Source of the DNA: Citrobacter amalonaticus
GTDB lineage: Bacteria > Pseudomonadota > Gammaproteobacteria > Enterobacterales > Enterobacteriaceae
Direction of reading: 5' to 3'
Length of the DNA: 64,000 nt
Assembly: GCF_018323885.1 (NCBI RefSeq)
Contig: NZ_AP024585.1
Location: forward strand, 2,046,001-2,110,000
Each line of letters opens with the position of its first letter. Within the stretch, counting starts at the first letter, position 1. Position numbers and translations under genes: made by a program. The notes under the pieces are model-generated. The model saw only the letters and a list, made by a program, of their open reading frames with translations. It did no database searches and was not told the origin of the DNA. This document shows positions 42,658-56,494 of this stretch, one piece after another.

Positions 42658-43326
42658 TTAGCCAAGTAAATCGGCGATGGTCAGTTCTGTGAGTGTGTTG
42701 AGCCTGACGTCAGCGAGGATATAGCGCGGATCGTGTCGCACCTCTTTGTCCGGTACGACAATGGAGCGCATCCGTGCGGCTTTCGATGCCACCATACCGT
42801 TGACGGAATCTTCCAGCGCTACACAACATAACGGGTCGACGCCCAGTTTCGCCGCGCAGTCGATGTAAACCTGGGGATGTGGCTTGCTGTAGGGTAGTTT
42901 CTCCGCGGAAGCGATAGCGTCAAAGCTCTCCCGCAGGTCGAACATCGCCAGTACTTTTTCCAGCATATGCAAAGGGGATGCTGACGCCAGTCCGACTTTC
43001 AAACCTTGCGCTTTACACAACGCGACCGCTTCTTTGACGCCCGGTAACAGCGGACGCGTCTCTTCAACCAGCGTGATGGCACGGGTAATGACGCGATCGG
43101 TGACCTCCTGGCGGCTCGGCCCGTTCCACGGTTGCTGAGCAAACCAGAGATCGACAACCATATCGATGCGCAGCCCCAGCGTATCCGGGAGTTCGTGACG
43201 ACGAGTGATATCGACGCCGATGCTGGACAGCACGTCCAGTTCAGCCCGATCCCACAGCGGCTCGGAATCAATCAGCAATCCATCCATATCGAATATGGCC
43301 GCAAGAATTTGACGCGGGGTTGACAT
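42658..43326 (-). CDS. hxpB: Hexitol phosphatase B
   Basis: HAD-family phosphatase of 222 aa (E. coli YniC) that acts on sugar phosphates such as 2-deoxyglucose-6-phosphate and hexitol phosphates. HAD motif I is DMDGLLIDSE at about 13-22, motif II includes the SASP serine, the motif III lysine lies in KPHPQVY, and motif IV is ALEDS. The AGGAGAGG ribosome-binding site supports the start. Divergent from yniB. Confidence 0.95.
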   Translation of the reverse strand: MSTPRQILAAIFDMDGLLIDSEPLWDRAELDVLSSIGVDITRRHELPDTLGLRIDMVVDLWFAQQPWNGPSRQEVTDRVITRAITLVEETRPLLPGVKEAVALCKAQGLKVGLASASPLHMLEKVLAMFDLRESFDAIASAEKLPYSKPHPQVYIDCAAKLGVDPLCCVALEDSVNGMVASKAARMRSIVVPDKEVRHDPRYILADVRLNTLTELTIADLLG

Positions 43327-43463
43327 TACAACCTCTCCTGTTGAGCATTAAATGTAGGGTATTCAGCGTTAGCCGCTATCATAACGTTTTTAAAGATCGG
43401 GCGAAAAGGGTTATCAGCAGGTAGACTTAAGCCAAAACGACGCGTCTTCATCAAGGGGAACTC

Positions 43464-44000
43464 ATGACGTATCAACAAGCTGGACGCATTGCAGTGTTAA
43501 AAAGGATCTTAGGATGGGTGATATTTATCCCGGCGCTTCTCTCCACGCTGATTTCAGCCCTGAAATTTATGTACGCGCACAGCGAAAAGCAGGAAGGGAT
43601 TAACGCGGTGATGCTCGATTTTGCCCACGTCATGATCGACATGATGCGAGTGAATACCCCGTTTCTGAACCTCTTCTGGTACAACTCGCCGACGCCGGAT
43701 TTCCAGAATAGCCTGAACATTCTGTTCTGGCTGATTTTTGTGCTGATTTTTATCGGTCTGGCGATGCAGGATTCCGGCGCGCGCATGAGCCGCCAGGCGC
43801 GGTTTTTACGTGAAGGCGTTGAAGACCAGTTGATTCTGGAGAAAGCCAAGGGCAGCGAAGGGTTGTCACGCGAGCAGATCGAGTCACGGATCGTGGTGCC
43901 GCATCACACGATTTTTCTGCAGTTTTTCCCGCTCTACATCCTGCCGGTGATTATCATCATTGCCGGCTATGTGTTTTTTTCCCTGCTGGGATTTGTCTGA
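43464..44000 (+). CDS. yniB: Inner-membrane protein YniB
   Basis: 178-aa membrane protein of unknown function. Three hydrophobic stretches are visible: an N-terminal one around residues 14-30, one around 84-102 (NILFWLIFVLIFIGLAM) and one at the C-terminus (LYILPVIIIIAGYVFFSLLG). The cytoplasmic or periplasmic loop between them is charged. AAGGGGA precedes the ATG. Convergent with yniA across a hairpin-rich gap. Confidence 0.92.
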   Translation: MTYQQAGRIAVLKRILGWVIFIPALLSTLISALKFMYAHSEKQEGINAVMLDFAHVMIDMMRVNTPFLNLFWYNSPTPDFQNSLNILFWLIFVLIFIGLAMQDSGARMSRQARFLREGVEDQLILEKAKGSEGLSREQIESRIVVPHHTIFLQFFPLYILPVIIIIAGYVFFSLLGFV

Positions 44001-44003
44001 ACT

Positions 44004-44190
44004 AAAAGGCCGCCATCCGGCGGTCTTTGAGAGTGATGACAAACCTCGTTCCGTTACCGGACAAGCCGAGCGCGCCTGATTATAAACGAGGAAAATCAAT
44101 TCATTGATTTTCGGCTGATAACCACAAAGAAGGAAAAACCACGTTTTATCCTTCTTTGTTAGCGGCCTGAAAGGCCGCCATCCGGCGGCC
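44004..44190. repeat. Hairpin array flanked by a 19-bp direct repeat
   Basis: The gap between convergent yniB and yniA holds a direct repeat AAAGGCCGCCATCCGGCGG at about 44005 and 44170; each copy is itself a GCCGCC/GGCGGC-type hairpin followed by a T-rich end. Between them are CCTCGTT/AACGAGG (44044-44050 and 44085-44091), a 10-bp stem GAAAATCAAT/ATTGATTTTC (44091-44112), and ACAAAGAAGGA/TCCTTCTTTGT (44124-44159, extended by AAAA/TTTT). The two copies probably terminate the flanking genes; the inner hairpins are unexplained. Confidence 0.75.
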
Positions 44191-44208
44191 AATTGATGTC
44201 AACCATGA

Positions 44209-45069
44209 TTACGCCGCGAGTAGTCTGTCCATTGCCTTCTGCGCAATCACCAGGTGCTGGCCGCTAAACAGTCTTGCCCGGTTGAGCAAGGTATACAGTT
44301 GATATACCGGTTGCCGGTCGAGAAAATCTAACGGCAGCGGCGACACTGACTGATAACCATCATAAATTTGCGGCGGCTGTTCAGTATGCAGCGGCAACAT
44401 TGCCAGGTCACACTCTCTGTCTCCCCAGTAACAGGCTGGGTCAAACAGATACGGACCGTCTGGCCCGAGCGCGCAGTTCCCGGACCACAGATCGCCATGT
44501 AATAAAGAAGGTTGTGGCTGGTGGGAGGCGAGACGCTGTTGCACGTGCTCGACGATGGCGTCGATATTACCAAAGGCAATCCCTTTTTCCGCCGCCAGTT
44601 CGAGTTGCCAGCCAATGCGCTGTTCGGCGAAGAAGGTAGACCAGCGGCGCTGCCAGGCATTGGGTTGCGGCGTGGTCGAGAGCGCGTTATCGAAGTCCAG
44701 CCCAAACTGCGGCTGATCGCTCCATTCATGCAGGTGGGCAAGCTGCTGCCCCAGAATAAACGCACTGTGCGCATCCAGGGGGCGGGGAGGGAGATAATCC
44801 ATCACCAGAAAGCTGTAATCACGATCCGCACCCACCGCCCACACTTTGGGGACCGTCACCGTATGGCTGCGTGATAACAGTTCTAATTGGTCGGCTTCTG
44901 CCGTGAAGCCTGGAAGCAGTTCTCGCTCATCACATTTAACGAAGAAATCGCGTCCCGCATAGCGTAAATGCCACGCGGCATGAATTTCTCCGCCAGGCAG
45001 TTCGTTACGCAGTTCGATTTCGCCTTCACCGAGTTGCTCGCTTAAAAGACGACTGATAGCCTGCCACAT
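44209..45069 (-). CDS. yniA: Fructosamine kinase family protein YniA
   Basis: 286-aa cytoplasmic kinase-fold protein (APH/fructosamine-3-kinase family) thought to phosphorylate glycated amines for their removal. The catalytic loop LLHGDLWSGN and the metal motif DPACYWGDRECDLAM are intact. The start at 45069 follows GGGGAGA and matches the family N-terminus MWQAIS; a version five codons longer is unlikely. Confidence 0.94.
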   Translation of the reverse strand: MWQAISRLLSEQLGEGEIELRNELPGGEIHAAWHLRYAGRDFFVKCDERELLPGFTAEADQLELLSRSHTVTVPKVWAVGADRDYSFLVMDYLPPRPLDAHSAFILGQQLAHLHEWSDQPQFGLDFDNALSTTPQPNAWQRRWSTFFAEQRIGWQLELAAEKGIAFGNIDAIVEHVQQRLASHQPQPSLLHGDLWSGNCALGPDGPYLFDPACYWGDRECDLAMLPLHTEQPPQIYDGYQSVSPLPLDFLDRQPVYQLYTLLNRARLFSGQHLVIAQKAMDRLLAA

Positions 45070-45175
45070 GATGTCTCTCCCCATGTTGTCTGCCAGATCA
45101 TAAGGTTAGCGCAAAGATGCGGTAAAAAAACACGAACTAACGCACACCGTGGACGTGTTTTCGTGGTAATGGCAT

Positions 45176-45466
45176 TTATTGTCCGCTGAGATCCCACTCG
45201 TCCCAGGTCACCACGCTGACCTCCGGCATTTTATCTAACGCACTTTCAGCCAGTCCCGCGGCCAGAGCTTTGACCTCGTCCGGACTCTGGGCGCTAATCA
45301 ACCCAAAGGTATTGGTTCCCAGTTCATGCACATTACCGTCATCATCCGTAAGAGTGAGTAGAAAACCGGCACGGGTAAGATGATTATTCAGTTCATTTAT
45401 TTCCGTTAAGGAGTCCTCGTGGAACGTGATAGTAACAACATATCGGGTGATTTCCCCACTGGCCAT
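45176..45466 (-). CDS. ydiZ: YdiZ, GhoS-family small protein
   Basis: 96-aa cytoplasmic protein recognised as YdiZ. The family is related to GhoS, the type V antitoxin that cleaves ghoT mRNA; the ferredoxin-like alpha/beta fold fits the pattern here. No small hydrophobic GhoT-like ORF lies on either side, so any toxin partner would be elsewhere. ATG at 45466 has AAGGGG 6 nt upstream; a 12-codon upstream extension is rejected. Lies upstream of yniA and downstream of pfkB as in E. coli. Confidence 0.85.
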   Translation of the reverse strand: MASGEITRYVVTITFHEDSLTEINELNNHLTRAGFLLTLTDDDGNVHELGTNTFGLISAQSPDEVKALAAGLAESALDKMPEVSVVTWDEWDLSGQ

Positions 45467-45565
45467 TTGACACCCCTTTGTAATCTCATGAGTTTGTAGC
45501 ATAGACGGTGAACGCGTAACCCGACAGGTTTACGCAAAATTCCCCCTCGAAGAGAGGGGGGGTCA

Positions 45566-46498
45566 TTATGGCTGGCTAAGGTAAGCGTAGATTTTTTGTG
45601 TATCGTCATGGGAACACAGGCGTGTTCCCTGGTTGAGGGTCGCGGCGCTACCGGCCGCCACGCCGAAGCGCACCATATCGTCAAGCGAGGCGCCTTCAGC
45701 CAGTTTGAGGGTCATTGCTCCCACCATACTGTCGCCCGCGCCCACGGTGCTCTGGCTTTTGACCGGCGGCGGCACAACCTGTACACAGGTTTTACTGTCC
45801 ACGCCCAGTGCGCCCTGAGGACCGAGCGAGACGACGACGCGCTGTGCCTTGCCGCTGCGGACAATTTCCTGTGCCGCGTTGCGCACGTCATCAGGTTGCG
45901 TCAGTTCGCGATTAACCAGGGCACTGAGTTCTTTCTGATTGGGTTTAACCAGTTCGATATTGCCAATCGCTAACGCGGCCGTCAGCGCCTCGCCGGAGCT
46001 GTCAATGATGCAACGGATCCCCTGTTTCTGCGCGGCGGTAATTAACTGGCTGAGTTTTTCAACGTTAACGCCTGGCGGCAGACTACCGCTGATCACCAGA
46101 ATGGCACCGGACTCGATCTCCAGAACCTGCTCTTCTATCTGGCGAAACTCATCGTCATTCAGAGCCGCGCCGGGCATCACAAAGCGATACTGTTCTCCGC
46201 TGGATTCGACATGAACGTGCAGGTTCTGACGCGTCCAGTCTTTTGCATCAATGGTTGCGACCGGAACGTTTTCGTCAGCGAGCAGGGTCACCAGGTGTTC
46301 ACCGGTTGCCCCCCCGACGGGGAAAATAGCGGTTGCCGTTCCGCCCAGATGGGCGATGGCGCGAGCGACATTTATGCCACCGCCGCCAGGCTCAAATACC
46401 GGGGCAGTACAGCGGAGTTTCCCTTCGGGATAGATTTGCGGAGTGATCGTTGCGCTATCGAGAGAGGGCGCAAGCGTCAACGTATAGATACGTACCAT
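45566..46498 (-). CDS. pfkB: 6-phosphofructokinase II
   Basis: Minor phosphofructokinase of the ribokinase/PfkB fold, ATP-dependent and not related to PfkA. 310 aa. The two PfkB signatures are present: PGGGGINVARAIAHLGG early, and the C-terminal VGAGDSMVGA with the catalytic aspartate. Divergent from ydiY, with 286 bp of AT-rich DNA between them. Confidence 0.97.
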   Translation of the reverse strand: MVRIYTLTLAPSLDSATITPQIYPEGKLRCTAPVFEPGGGGINVARAIAHLGGTATAIFPVGGATGEHLVTLLADENVPVATIDAKDWTRQNLHVHVESSGEQYRFVMPGAALNDDEFRQIEEQVLEIESGAILVISGSLPPGVNVEKLSQLITAAQKQGIRCIIDSSGEALTAALAIGNIELVKPNQKELSALVNRELTQPDDVRNAAQEIVRSGKAQRVVVSLGPQGALGVDSKTCVQVVPPPVKSQSTVGAGDSMVGAMTLKLAEGASLDDMVRFGVAAGSAATLNQGTRLCSHDDTQKIYAYLSQP

Positions 46499-46740
46499 CG
46501 TTACCTCCTGTTAGGCTATGTTCAGTCTGGCACCGAATAGCCCTAAAGTGAAGTCATTAACAATATGATTAATTAAAGTTTATTTATTTAATTTACCGTA
46601 AAGATATATAAATATTTAATTGTTTTGAGAGCTCTCTTATTCAAAAAATGAAATAAGAATTCATTGCTATGTTATTCGAGCCTTTTTATAATTCGTTACC
46701 TTTCCTGGGGCGTTTGTCATTGATCCCTCTGAAAGTTTCC

Positions 46741-46764
46741 GGGACCGTAATGGTCTCTTTTTTT
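46741..46764 (+). promoter_or_regulatory. Terminator-like hairpin in the ydiY leader
   Basis: Stem GGGACC/GGTCTC (one G-U pair) with a GTAAT loop followed directly by seven T residues, ending 20 bp before the ydiY ATG. On the ydiY strand it is a complete intrinsic terminator just upstream of the gene, with no ORF in front of it, which suggests attenuation or RNA-based control. Confidence 0.65.
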
Positions 46765-46784
46765 GTTGTACGGACTCTTTATAA

Positions 46785-47543
46785 ATGAAGCTTTTAAAGA
46801 CAGTTCCCGCTGCCGTTCTGCTGGCGGGGGGCATGTTTGCGTCGATGTATGCAACTGCCGATGATTCCGTTTTTACTGTCATGGATGACCCCTCAAGTGC
46901 GAAGAAACCCTTCGAAGGCAATCTCAATGCCGGTTATCTTGCGCAGTCAGGCAACACGAAAAGTTCTTCTTTGACCGCGGACACGACCATGACCTGGTAC
47001 GGCCAAACAACGGCCTGGTCACTGTGGGGGAACGCGAGCAACACTTCTTCCAATGATGAACGCTCTTCAGAGAAATATGCGGTTGGCGGTCGTAGTCGTT
47101 ACAACGTGACCGATTATGACTATCTTTTTGGCCAGGCGAGTTGGCTGACGGACCGTTATAACGGCTACCGTGAGCGCGACGTGTTCACTGCCGGTTATGG
47201 TCGCCAGTTCCTTAACGGTCCCGTACACAGTTTCCGTTTTGAATTCGGTCCGGGCGTACGGTACGACGAACATACGGATGGCACGACGGAAACGCAGCCG
47301 CTGGGCTATGCCTCTGGCGCGTATGCCTGGCAGATTTCAGACAACACCAAATTTACGCAAGGCGTGTCGGTGTTCGGTGCTGAAGATACGACGCTGAACT
47401 CCGAGACGGCGCTGAATGTGGCAATCAATGAGCACTTTGGTTTGAAGGTGGCGTACAACGTGACGTGGAACTCCGAACCGCCGGAAACGGCACCGGAGCA
47501 TACGGACAGACGTACTACCGTCTCTCTGGGCTACCGGATGTAA
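46785..47543 (+). CDS. ydiY: YdiY, outer-membrane DUF481 protein
   Basis: 252-aa protein with a signal peptide of about 25 residues ending ATA. The mature chain has alternating beta-strand patterns rich in aromatic residues and Gly-Tyr, ending in a YRM terminal strand, consistent with a small outer-membrane beta-barrel (DUF481). E. coli ydiY is acid-inducible; function otherwise unknown. The ribosome-binding site is weak and a terminator-like hairpin lies just upstream. A good terminator follows the stop. Confidence 0.93.
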   Translation: MKLLKTVPAAVLLAGGMFASMYATADDSVFTVMDDPSSAKKPFEGNLNAGYLAQSGNTKSSSLTADTTMTWYGQTTAWSLWGNASNTSSNDERSSEKYAVGGRSRYNVTDYDYLFGQASWLTDRYNGYRERDVFTAGYGRQFLNGPVHSFRFEFGPGVRYDEHTDGTTETQPLGYASGAYAWQISDNTKFTQGVSVFGAEDTTLNSETALNVAINEHFGLKVAYNVTWNSEPPETAPEHTDRRTTVSLGYRM

Positions 47544-47549
47544 ACTGAG

Positions 47550-47578
47550 GCCAGACTGTTCGCCAGTCTGGCTTTTTT
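47550..47578 (+). terminator. ydiY terminator
   Basis: Perfect 9-bp stem GCCAGACTG/CAGTCTGGC with a 5-nt loop and six T residues, beginning 7 bp after the ydiY stop. Confidence 0.92.
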
Positions 47579-47666
47579 ATTACAGTGTCTGACGTCGATT
47601 TATCCGTCAGCGCTTTTGTCCAGAATGTGCACGCTGCCTGAATCACGACGGCGCAGCGTTTCACGG

Positions 47667-47774
47667 CTATCCCCAAATCATTGCCGCCCAGCGTAGCAAT
47701 AACATTGCGCCACAGATGACGATCAGGACGACCACCATTTTCCAGTGTTTTTTGGCGAAGCGATTTGATGGCAT
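47667..47774 (-). CDS. yniD: YniD, 35-aa single-span membrane protein
   Basis: Small protein of 35 aa, recognised from E. coli YniD. A basic N-terminus (MPSNRFAKKHWK) is followed by one hydrophobic helix (VVVLIVICGAMLLL) and a short WAAMIWG tail, so it should span the inner membrane once. An upstream adjacent ATG at 47777 is also possible; AGGA lies 5-8 nt before the two starts. Function unknown. It is too short for most automatic callers. Confidence 0.85.
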   Translation of the reverse strand: MPSNRFAKKHWKMVVVLIVICGAMLLLRWAAMIWG

Positions 47775-47777
47775 CAT

Positions 47778-48140
47778 TTATATCCTGTCGATTTCAGACG
47801 GTTAATCCTAGTGTAACAAAACTGTCAGCCAGTCAGTGAATGGATATTCATCCTGTCTCCAGGACAATCCTTCAGGGCAGGTGAGAGGAGGAGGCGAAAA
47901 ACGCTTGCTGACGTCATGATCCAGCCCAATATAAAACAGAAGGGTGCATTCTCCCTTTTTTTAGTGTTACCATCGGTCGACCACATTGCCGCGCTTGCGT
48001 AGCGAAAGCGGATGTGTACCAGATTGTGCGCCAATTTAGCAATTGTTGGTTAGATGGCTGCACAACTAATTGTAAACAAATAAATTTTCTCTTTGTATGT
48101 GATCTTGCGTATGGGTCACCACTGCAAATAAGGACATAAC
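47778..48140. promoter_or_regulatory. yniD-thrS intergenic region
   Basis: A 363-bp stretch without a confident ORF. It carries the thrS promoter region and, at the right end, the structured thrS leader (listed). Nothing else recognised; E. coli has the arpB pseudogene nearby, and I see no trace of it. Confidence 0.55.
48099..48119 (+). promoter_or_regulatory. thrS translational operator (tRNA-Thr anticodon mimic)
   Basis: A short stem closed by GTGA/TCAC exposes a loop containing CGT (48108-48110), which imitates the CGU anticodon of tRNA-Thr. It lies 21-42 nt before the thrS start. In E. coli threonyl-tRNA synthetase binds this element and blocks its own translation; the sequence here is conserved. 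Confidence 0.75.
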
Positions 48141-50069
48141 ATGCCTGTTATTACTCTTCCTGATGGCAGTCAACGCCATTACGACCACGCTGTAAGCCCT
48201 ATGGATGTTGCGCTGGACATTGGTCCAGGTCTGGCGAAAGCCACCCTTGCTGGCCGTGTTAATGGCGAGCTGGTTGATGCTTCTGACCTGATCGAAAATG
48301 ATGCGACGCTCTCTATCATCACCGCAAAAGATGAAGAAGGGCTGGAGATTATTCGTCACTCCTGCGCGCACCTGTTAGGTCATGCGATCAAACAACTTTG
48401 GCCGAATACCAAAATGGCTATCGGTCCGGTTGTCGACAACGGCTTCTACTATGACGTAGACCTTGACCGTACGTTGACCCAGGAAGATATCGATGCGCTC
48501 GAGAAGCGGATGCACGAGCTCGCTGAGAAAAATTACGACGTCATTAAGAAGAAAGTCAGCTGGCACGAAGCGCGTGAAACCTTCGTGAAGCGTGGCGAGA
48601 TCTATAAAGTCTCCATTCTTGATGAAAACATTGCCCATGATGACAAACCTGGTTTGTATCATCATGAAGAATATGTCGACATGTGCCGCGGTCCGCACGT
48701 GCCGAATATGCGCTTCTGCCATCACTTTAAACTGATGAAAACCGCAGGCGCGTACTGGCGTGGCGACAGCGACAATAAGATGTTGCAGCGTATCTACGGA
48801 ACGGCTTGGGCAGATAAAAAGGCCCTCAGCGCTTATCTGCAACGTCTGGAAGAAGCGGCAAAACGTGACCACCGTAAAATTGGTAAGCAGCTTGACCTGT
48901 ATCACATGCAGGAAGAAGCGCCGGGTATGGTGTTCTGGCATAACGACGGCTGGACTATTTTCCGCGAACTGGAAGTCTTTGTGCGTTCCAAGCTCAAAGA
49001 GTATCAGTATCAGGAAGTGAAAGGGCCGTTCATGATGGACCGCGTGCTGTGGGAAAAAACCGGGCACTGGGACAACTACAAAGATGCGATGTTCACCACC
49101 TCTTCAGAGAACCGTGAATACTGCATCAAGCCGATGAACTGTCCGGGTCACGTACAGATCTTTAATCAGGGCCTGAAATCCTACCGCGACCTGCCGCTGC
49201 GTATGGCAGAGTTTGGTAGCTGCCACCGTAACGAGCCGTCAGGCGCGTTGCATGGTCTGATGCGTGTACGCGGCTTCACCCAGGATGATGCGCATATCTT
49301 CTGTACTGAAGAGCAAATCCGCGATGAAGTTAACGCCTGCATCCGTATGGTCTACGATATGTACAGCACATTTGGCTTCGAGAAAATCGTTGTCAAACTC
49401 TCCACTCGTCCCGAAAAACGTATCGGTAGCGACGAAATGTGGGATCGTGCTGAGGCGGACCTGGCCGTTGCGCTGGAAGAAAACAATATCCCATTTGAAT
49501 ATCAATTGGGTGAAGGCGCCTTCTACGGTCCGAAAATTGAATTTACCCTGTATGACTGCCTCGATCGCGCATGGCAGTGCGGTACAGTACAGCTGGACTT
49601 CTCCCTGCCGTCTCGTCTGAGCGCCTCCTATGTGGGCGAAAACAATGAGCGTCAGGTACCGGTAATGATTCACCGCGCAATTCTTGGGTCTATGGAACGT
49701 TTTATCGGTATCCTGACTGAAGAGTTCGCAGGCTTCTTCCCGACCTGGCTTGCGCCGGTTCAGGTAGTGGTGATGAACATTACTGATTCACAGTCTGAAT
49801 ACGTTAACGAATTGACGCAGAAACTTCAAAATGCGGGCATTCGTGTAAAAGCAGACTTGAGAAATGAGAAGATAGGCTTTAAAATCCGCGAGCACACTTT
49901 ACGTCGTGTCCCTTATATGTTGGTCTGTGGTGATAAAGAAGTGGAAGCAGGCAAAGTTGCCGTTCGCACTCGCCGCGGGAAAGACCTGGGCAGCCTTGAC
50001 GTAAGTGAAGTGATTGAGAAGCTGCAACAAGAGATTCGCAGCCGCAGTCTTCAACAACTGGAGGAATAA
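48141..50069 (+). CDS. thrS: Threonyl-tRNA synthetase
   Basis: Charges tRNA-Thr and edits mischarged serine. 642 aa, the E. coli length. N-terminal TGS domain (1-62), editing domain with [10 protein letters not shown] and the later HxxxC-type zinc/editing residues, class II catalytic core with MNCPGH and the motif 3 arginine region, and the C-terminal anticodon-binding domain. Autoregulated by the leader operator. First gene of the thrS-infC-rpmI-rplT cluster. Confidence 0.98.
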   Translation: MPVITLPDGSQRHYDHAVSPMDVALDIGPGLAKATLAGRVNGELVDASDLIENDATLSIITAKDEEGLEIIRHSCAHLLGHAIKQLWPNTKMAIGPVVDNGFYYDVDLDRTLTQEDIDALEKRMHELAEKNYDVIKKKVSWHEARETFVKRGEIYKVSILDENIAHDDKPGLYHHEEYVDMCRGPHVPNMRFCHHFKLMKTAGAYWRGDSDNKMLQRIYGTAWADKKALSAYLQRLEEAAKRDHRKIGKQLDLYHMQEEAPGMVFWHNDGWTIFRELEVFVRSKLKEYQYQEVKGPFMMDRVLWEKTGHWDNYKDAMFTTSSENREYCIKPMNCPGHVQIFNQGLKSYRDLPLRMAEFGSCHRNEPSGALHGLMRVRGFTQDDAHIFCTEEQIRDEVNACIRMVYDMYSTFGFEKIVVKLSTRPEKRIGSDEMWDRAEADLAVALEENNIPFEYQLGEGAFYGPKIEFTLYDCLDRAWQCGTVQLDFSLPSRLSASYVGENNERQVPVMIHRAILGSMERFIGILTEEFAGFFPTWLAPVQVVVMNITDSQSEYVNELTQKLQNAGIRVKADLRNEKIGFKIREHTLRRVPYMLVCGDKEVEAGKVAVRTRRGKDLGSLDVSEVIEKLQQEIRSRSLQQLEE

Positions 50070-50615
<546 letters not shown>

Positions 50616-50632
50616 GCCTTCAAGTAGTATTT

Positions 50633-50658
50633 CCTGTGAAGCCTTTGGGCTTCACAGG
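50633..50658 (+). other. infC-rpmI hairpin
   Basis: Perfect 11-bp stem CCTGTGAAGCC/GGCTTCACAGG with a TTTG loop and TTTT behind it. In E. coli this region takes part in L20-mediated control of rpmI-rplT, and it could also attenuate transcription. Confidence 0.65.
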
Positions 50659-50686
50659 TTTTGCTCGCCTGGGTTTCATTTATTAA

Positions 50687-50908
<222 letters not shown>

Positions 50909-50981
50909 GCCGTTAACGTTTTTTTAAATTTTTAATGCCCAACCGATTTCACTGTGGTGAAAGGGGGGCAAATCAGAATAG

Positions 50982-51353
<372 letters not shown>

Positions 51354-51360
51354 GCCAGTG

Positions 51361-51390
51361 AAAAGAGGGAGCCTGGCTCCCTCTCTTTTA
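51361..51390 (+). terminator. rplT terminator
   Basis: GAGGGAGCC/GGCTCCCTC inverted repeat flanked by AAAAGA and TCTTTTATTT, 7 bp after the rplT stop. Confidence 0.9.
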
Positions 51391-51478
51391 TTTGTTGTTC
51401 CGTCAATAAGTTGACAATTGATCCGTAACCCTTTTCAATAAAGGTTCTCCGGTTTTTACCACACAAGGTAACGCAAGC

Positions 51479-51523
51479 ATGAATGCTGCTATTTTCCGCT
51501 TCTTTTTTTACTTTAGCACCTGA
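51479..51523 (+). CDS. pheM: pheST leader peptide
   Basis: 14-residue peptide [14 protein letters not shown] with five phenylalanine codons, identical to E. coli PheM. Ribosome stalling at the Phe codons when charged tRNA-Phe is scarce prevents the downstream terminator and lets pheST be transcribed. Confidence 0.96.
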
Positions 51524-51566
51524 CTTCGGGAGGCTAGCGCGTGAAAGAAGAAACGAAAAACAGCGC

Positions 51567-55046
<3,480 letters not shown>

Positions 55047-55050
55047 ACCT

Positions 55051-55350
55051 ATGGCGCTTACAAAAGCTGAAATGTCAGAATATCTGTTTGATAAGCTTGG
55101 GCTTAGCAAGCGGGATGCCAAAGAACTGGTCGAACTGTTTTTCGAAGAGATCCGTCGTGCTCTGGAAAACGGTGAGCAGGTAAAACTCTCTGGTTTTGGT
55201 AACTTCGATCTGCGTGATAAGAATCAACGTCCGGGACGTAACCCGAAAACGGGCGAAGATATTCCCATTACAGCACGGCGCGTGGTGACCTTCAGACCCG
55301 GACAGAAGTTAAAGAGCCGAGTCGAAAACGCTTCGCCCAAAGATGAGTAA
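55051..55350 (+). CDS. ihfA: Integration host factor alpha subunit
   Basis: 99-aa DNA-bending protein that dimerises with IhfB and shapes promoters, replication and recombination sites. The beta-ribbon arm with the DNA-intercalating proline is in [18 protein letters not shown]. In E. coli a second promoter inside pheT makes it growth-phase dependent. AACCT/ATG spacing and a terminator after the stop are normal. Confidence 0.98.
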
Positions 55351-55362
55351 TCAGATCTAACC

Positions 55363-55389
55363 AAAAAGGCCGCTTTTGCGGCCTTTTTT
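55363..55389 (+). terminator. ihfA terminator
   Basis: AAAAAGGCCGC/GCGGCCTTTTTT stem with a TTTT loop, 13 bp after the ihfA stop. Confidence 0.93.
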
Positions 55390-55450
55390 CTTTTCTGCGG
55401 GGGTATCGCACCGTAGAATCAATGACATCCTTTTCAGTTGAACGGAAATC

Positions 55451-56431
55451 ATGCTGACTTTTGCCCGTCAACAACAGCGACAACATGTGCGCTGGATCCT
55501 GAGTCTGTCGGTACTGATGTTACTGACACTGTGGTTGAGCCTGTGCGCCGGAGAGCAGTGGATATCGCCCGCTGACTGGCTGACGCCGCGTGGTGAACTC
55601 TTTGTCTGGCAAATTCGCCTTCCGCGCGCGCTGGCGGTTCTGCTGGTGGGCGCGGCGCTGGCTTTGTCCGGCGCAGTGATGCAGGCGCTGTTTGAAAACC
55701 CGCTTGCGGAGCCGGGGTTGCTCGGCGTCTCCAACGGTGCGGGCGTGGGGCTGATCGCCGCCGTGCTGCTGGGGAAGGGCATACTGCCGCACTGGGCGCT
55801 TGGACTGTGCGCGATTGCCGGTGCGCTGGTCATCACGTTGATCCTCCTGCGTTTTGCCCGTCGTCATCTTTCGACCAGCCGCCTGCTGCTTGCTGGCGTG
55901 GCGCTGGGGATTATCTGTAGTGCGCTGATGACCTGGGCCATCTATTTTTCTACCTCATTCGATCTGCGTCAGTTGATGTACTGGATGATGGGGGGATTTG
56001 GCGGCGTTAACTGGGAGCAGTCCTGGTTGATGCTGGCCCTGATTCCGGTGCTGGTGTGGATCTGCTGCCAGTCGCAGGCGATGAACATGCTGGCGTTGGG
56101 GGAAACCTCTGCCCGACAACTGGGACTCCCCCTGTGGTTCTGGCGAAATCTGTTGGTGGTTGCCACCGGATGGATGGTCGGTGTCAGCGTGGCGCTGGCC
56201 GGGGCCATTGGTTTTATTGGCCTGGTCATCCCCCATATTTTACGCCTGTGCGGCTTAACGGACCATCGCGTGCTGTTACCTGCCTGTGCGCTGGCGGGGG
56301 CCATTGCGCTACTGCTGGCCGATGTGGTCGCTCGCCTGGCGCTGGCCTCCGCCGAATTGCCAATTGGCGTGGTCACCGCGACGCTCGGCGCACCGGTTTT
56401 TATCTGGCTGTTACTCAAAGCCGGACGTTAG
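55451..56431 (+). CDS. btuC: Vitamin B12 ABC transporter permease
   Basis: Inner-membrane channel subunit of the BtuCDF cobalamin importer. 326 aa with about ten hydrophobic helices, FecCD family. The conserved [23 protein letters not shown] segment and the late [12 protein letters not shown] cytoplasmic loop contact BtuD. First of btuC-btuE-btuD. No cobalamin riboswitch is seen in the 100-bp gap after ihfA. Confidence 0.96.
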   Translation: MLTFARQQQRQHVRWILSLSVLMLLTLWLSLCAGEQWISPADWLTPRGELFVWQIRLPRALAVLLVGAALALSGAVMQALFENPLAEPGLLGVSNGAGVGLIAAVLLGKGILPHWALGLCAIAGALVITLILLRFARRHLSTSRLLLAGVALGIICSALMTWAIYFSTSFDLRQLMYWMMGGFGGVNWEQSWLMLALIPVLVWICCQSQAMNMLALGETSARQLGLPLWFWRNLLVVATGWMVGVSVALAGAIGFIGLVIPHILRLCGLTDHRVLLPACALAGAIALLLADVVARLALASAELPIGVVTATLGAPVFIWLLLKAGR

Positions 56432-56494
56432 GTACGACAAGACAGTCTATGATTAGAAGCTGGTATTTGAATCACTCACGATCCTGGAGAGGCT

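Noticed and set aside
45070..45175. A ghoT-like toxin ORF next to ydiZ
   Set aside because: No small hydrophobic frame with a ribosome-binding site is present on either side of ydiZ.
55351..55450. Cobalamin riboswitch before btuC
   Set aside because: The gap is only 100 bp, filled by the ihfA terminator, too short for a B12 box and expression platform, and E. coli btuC has none.
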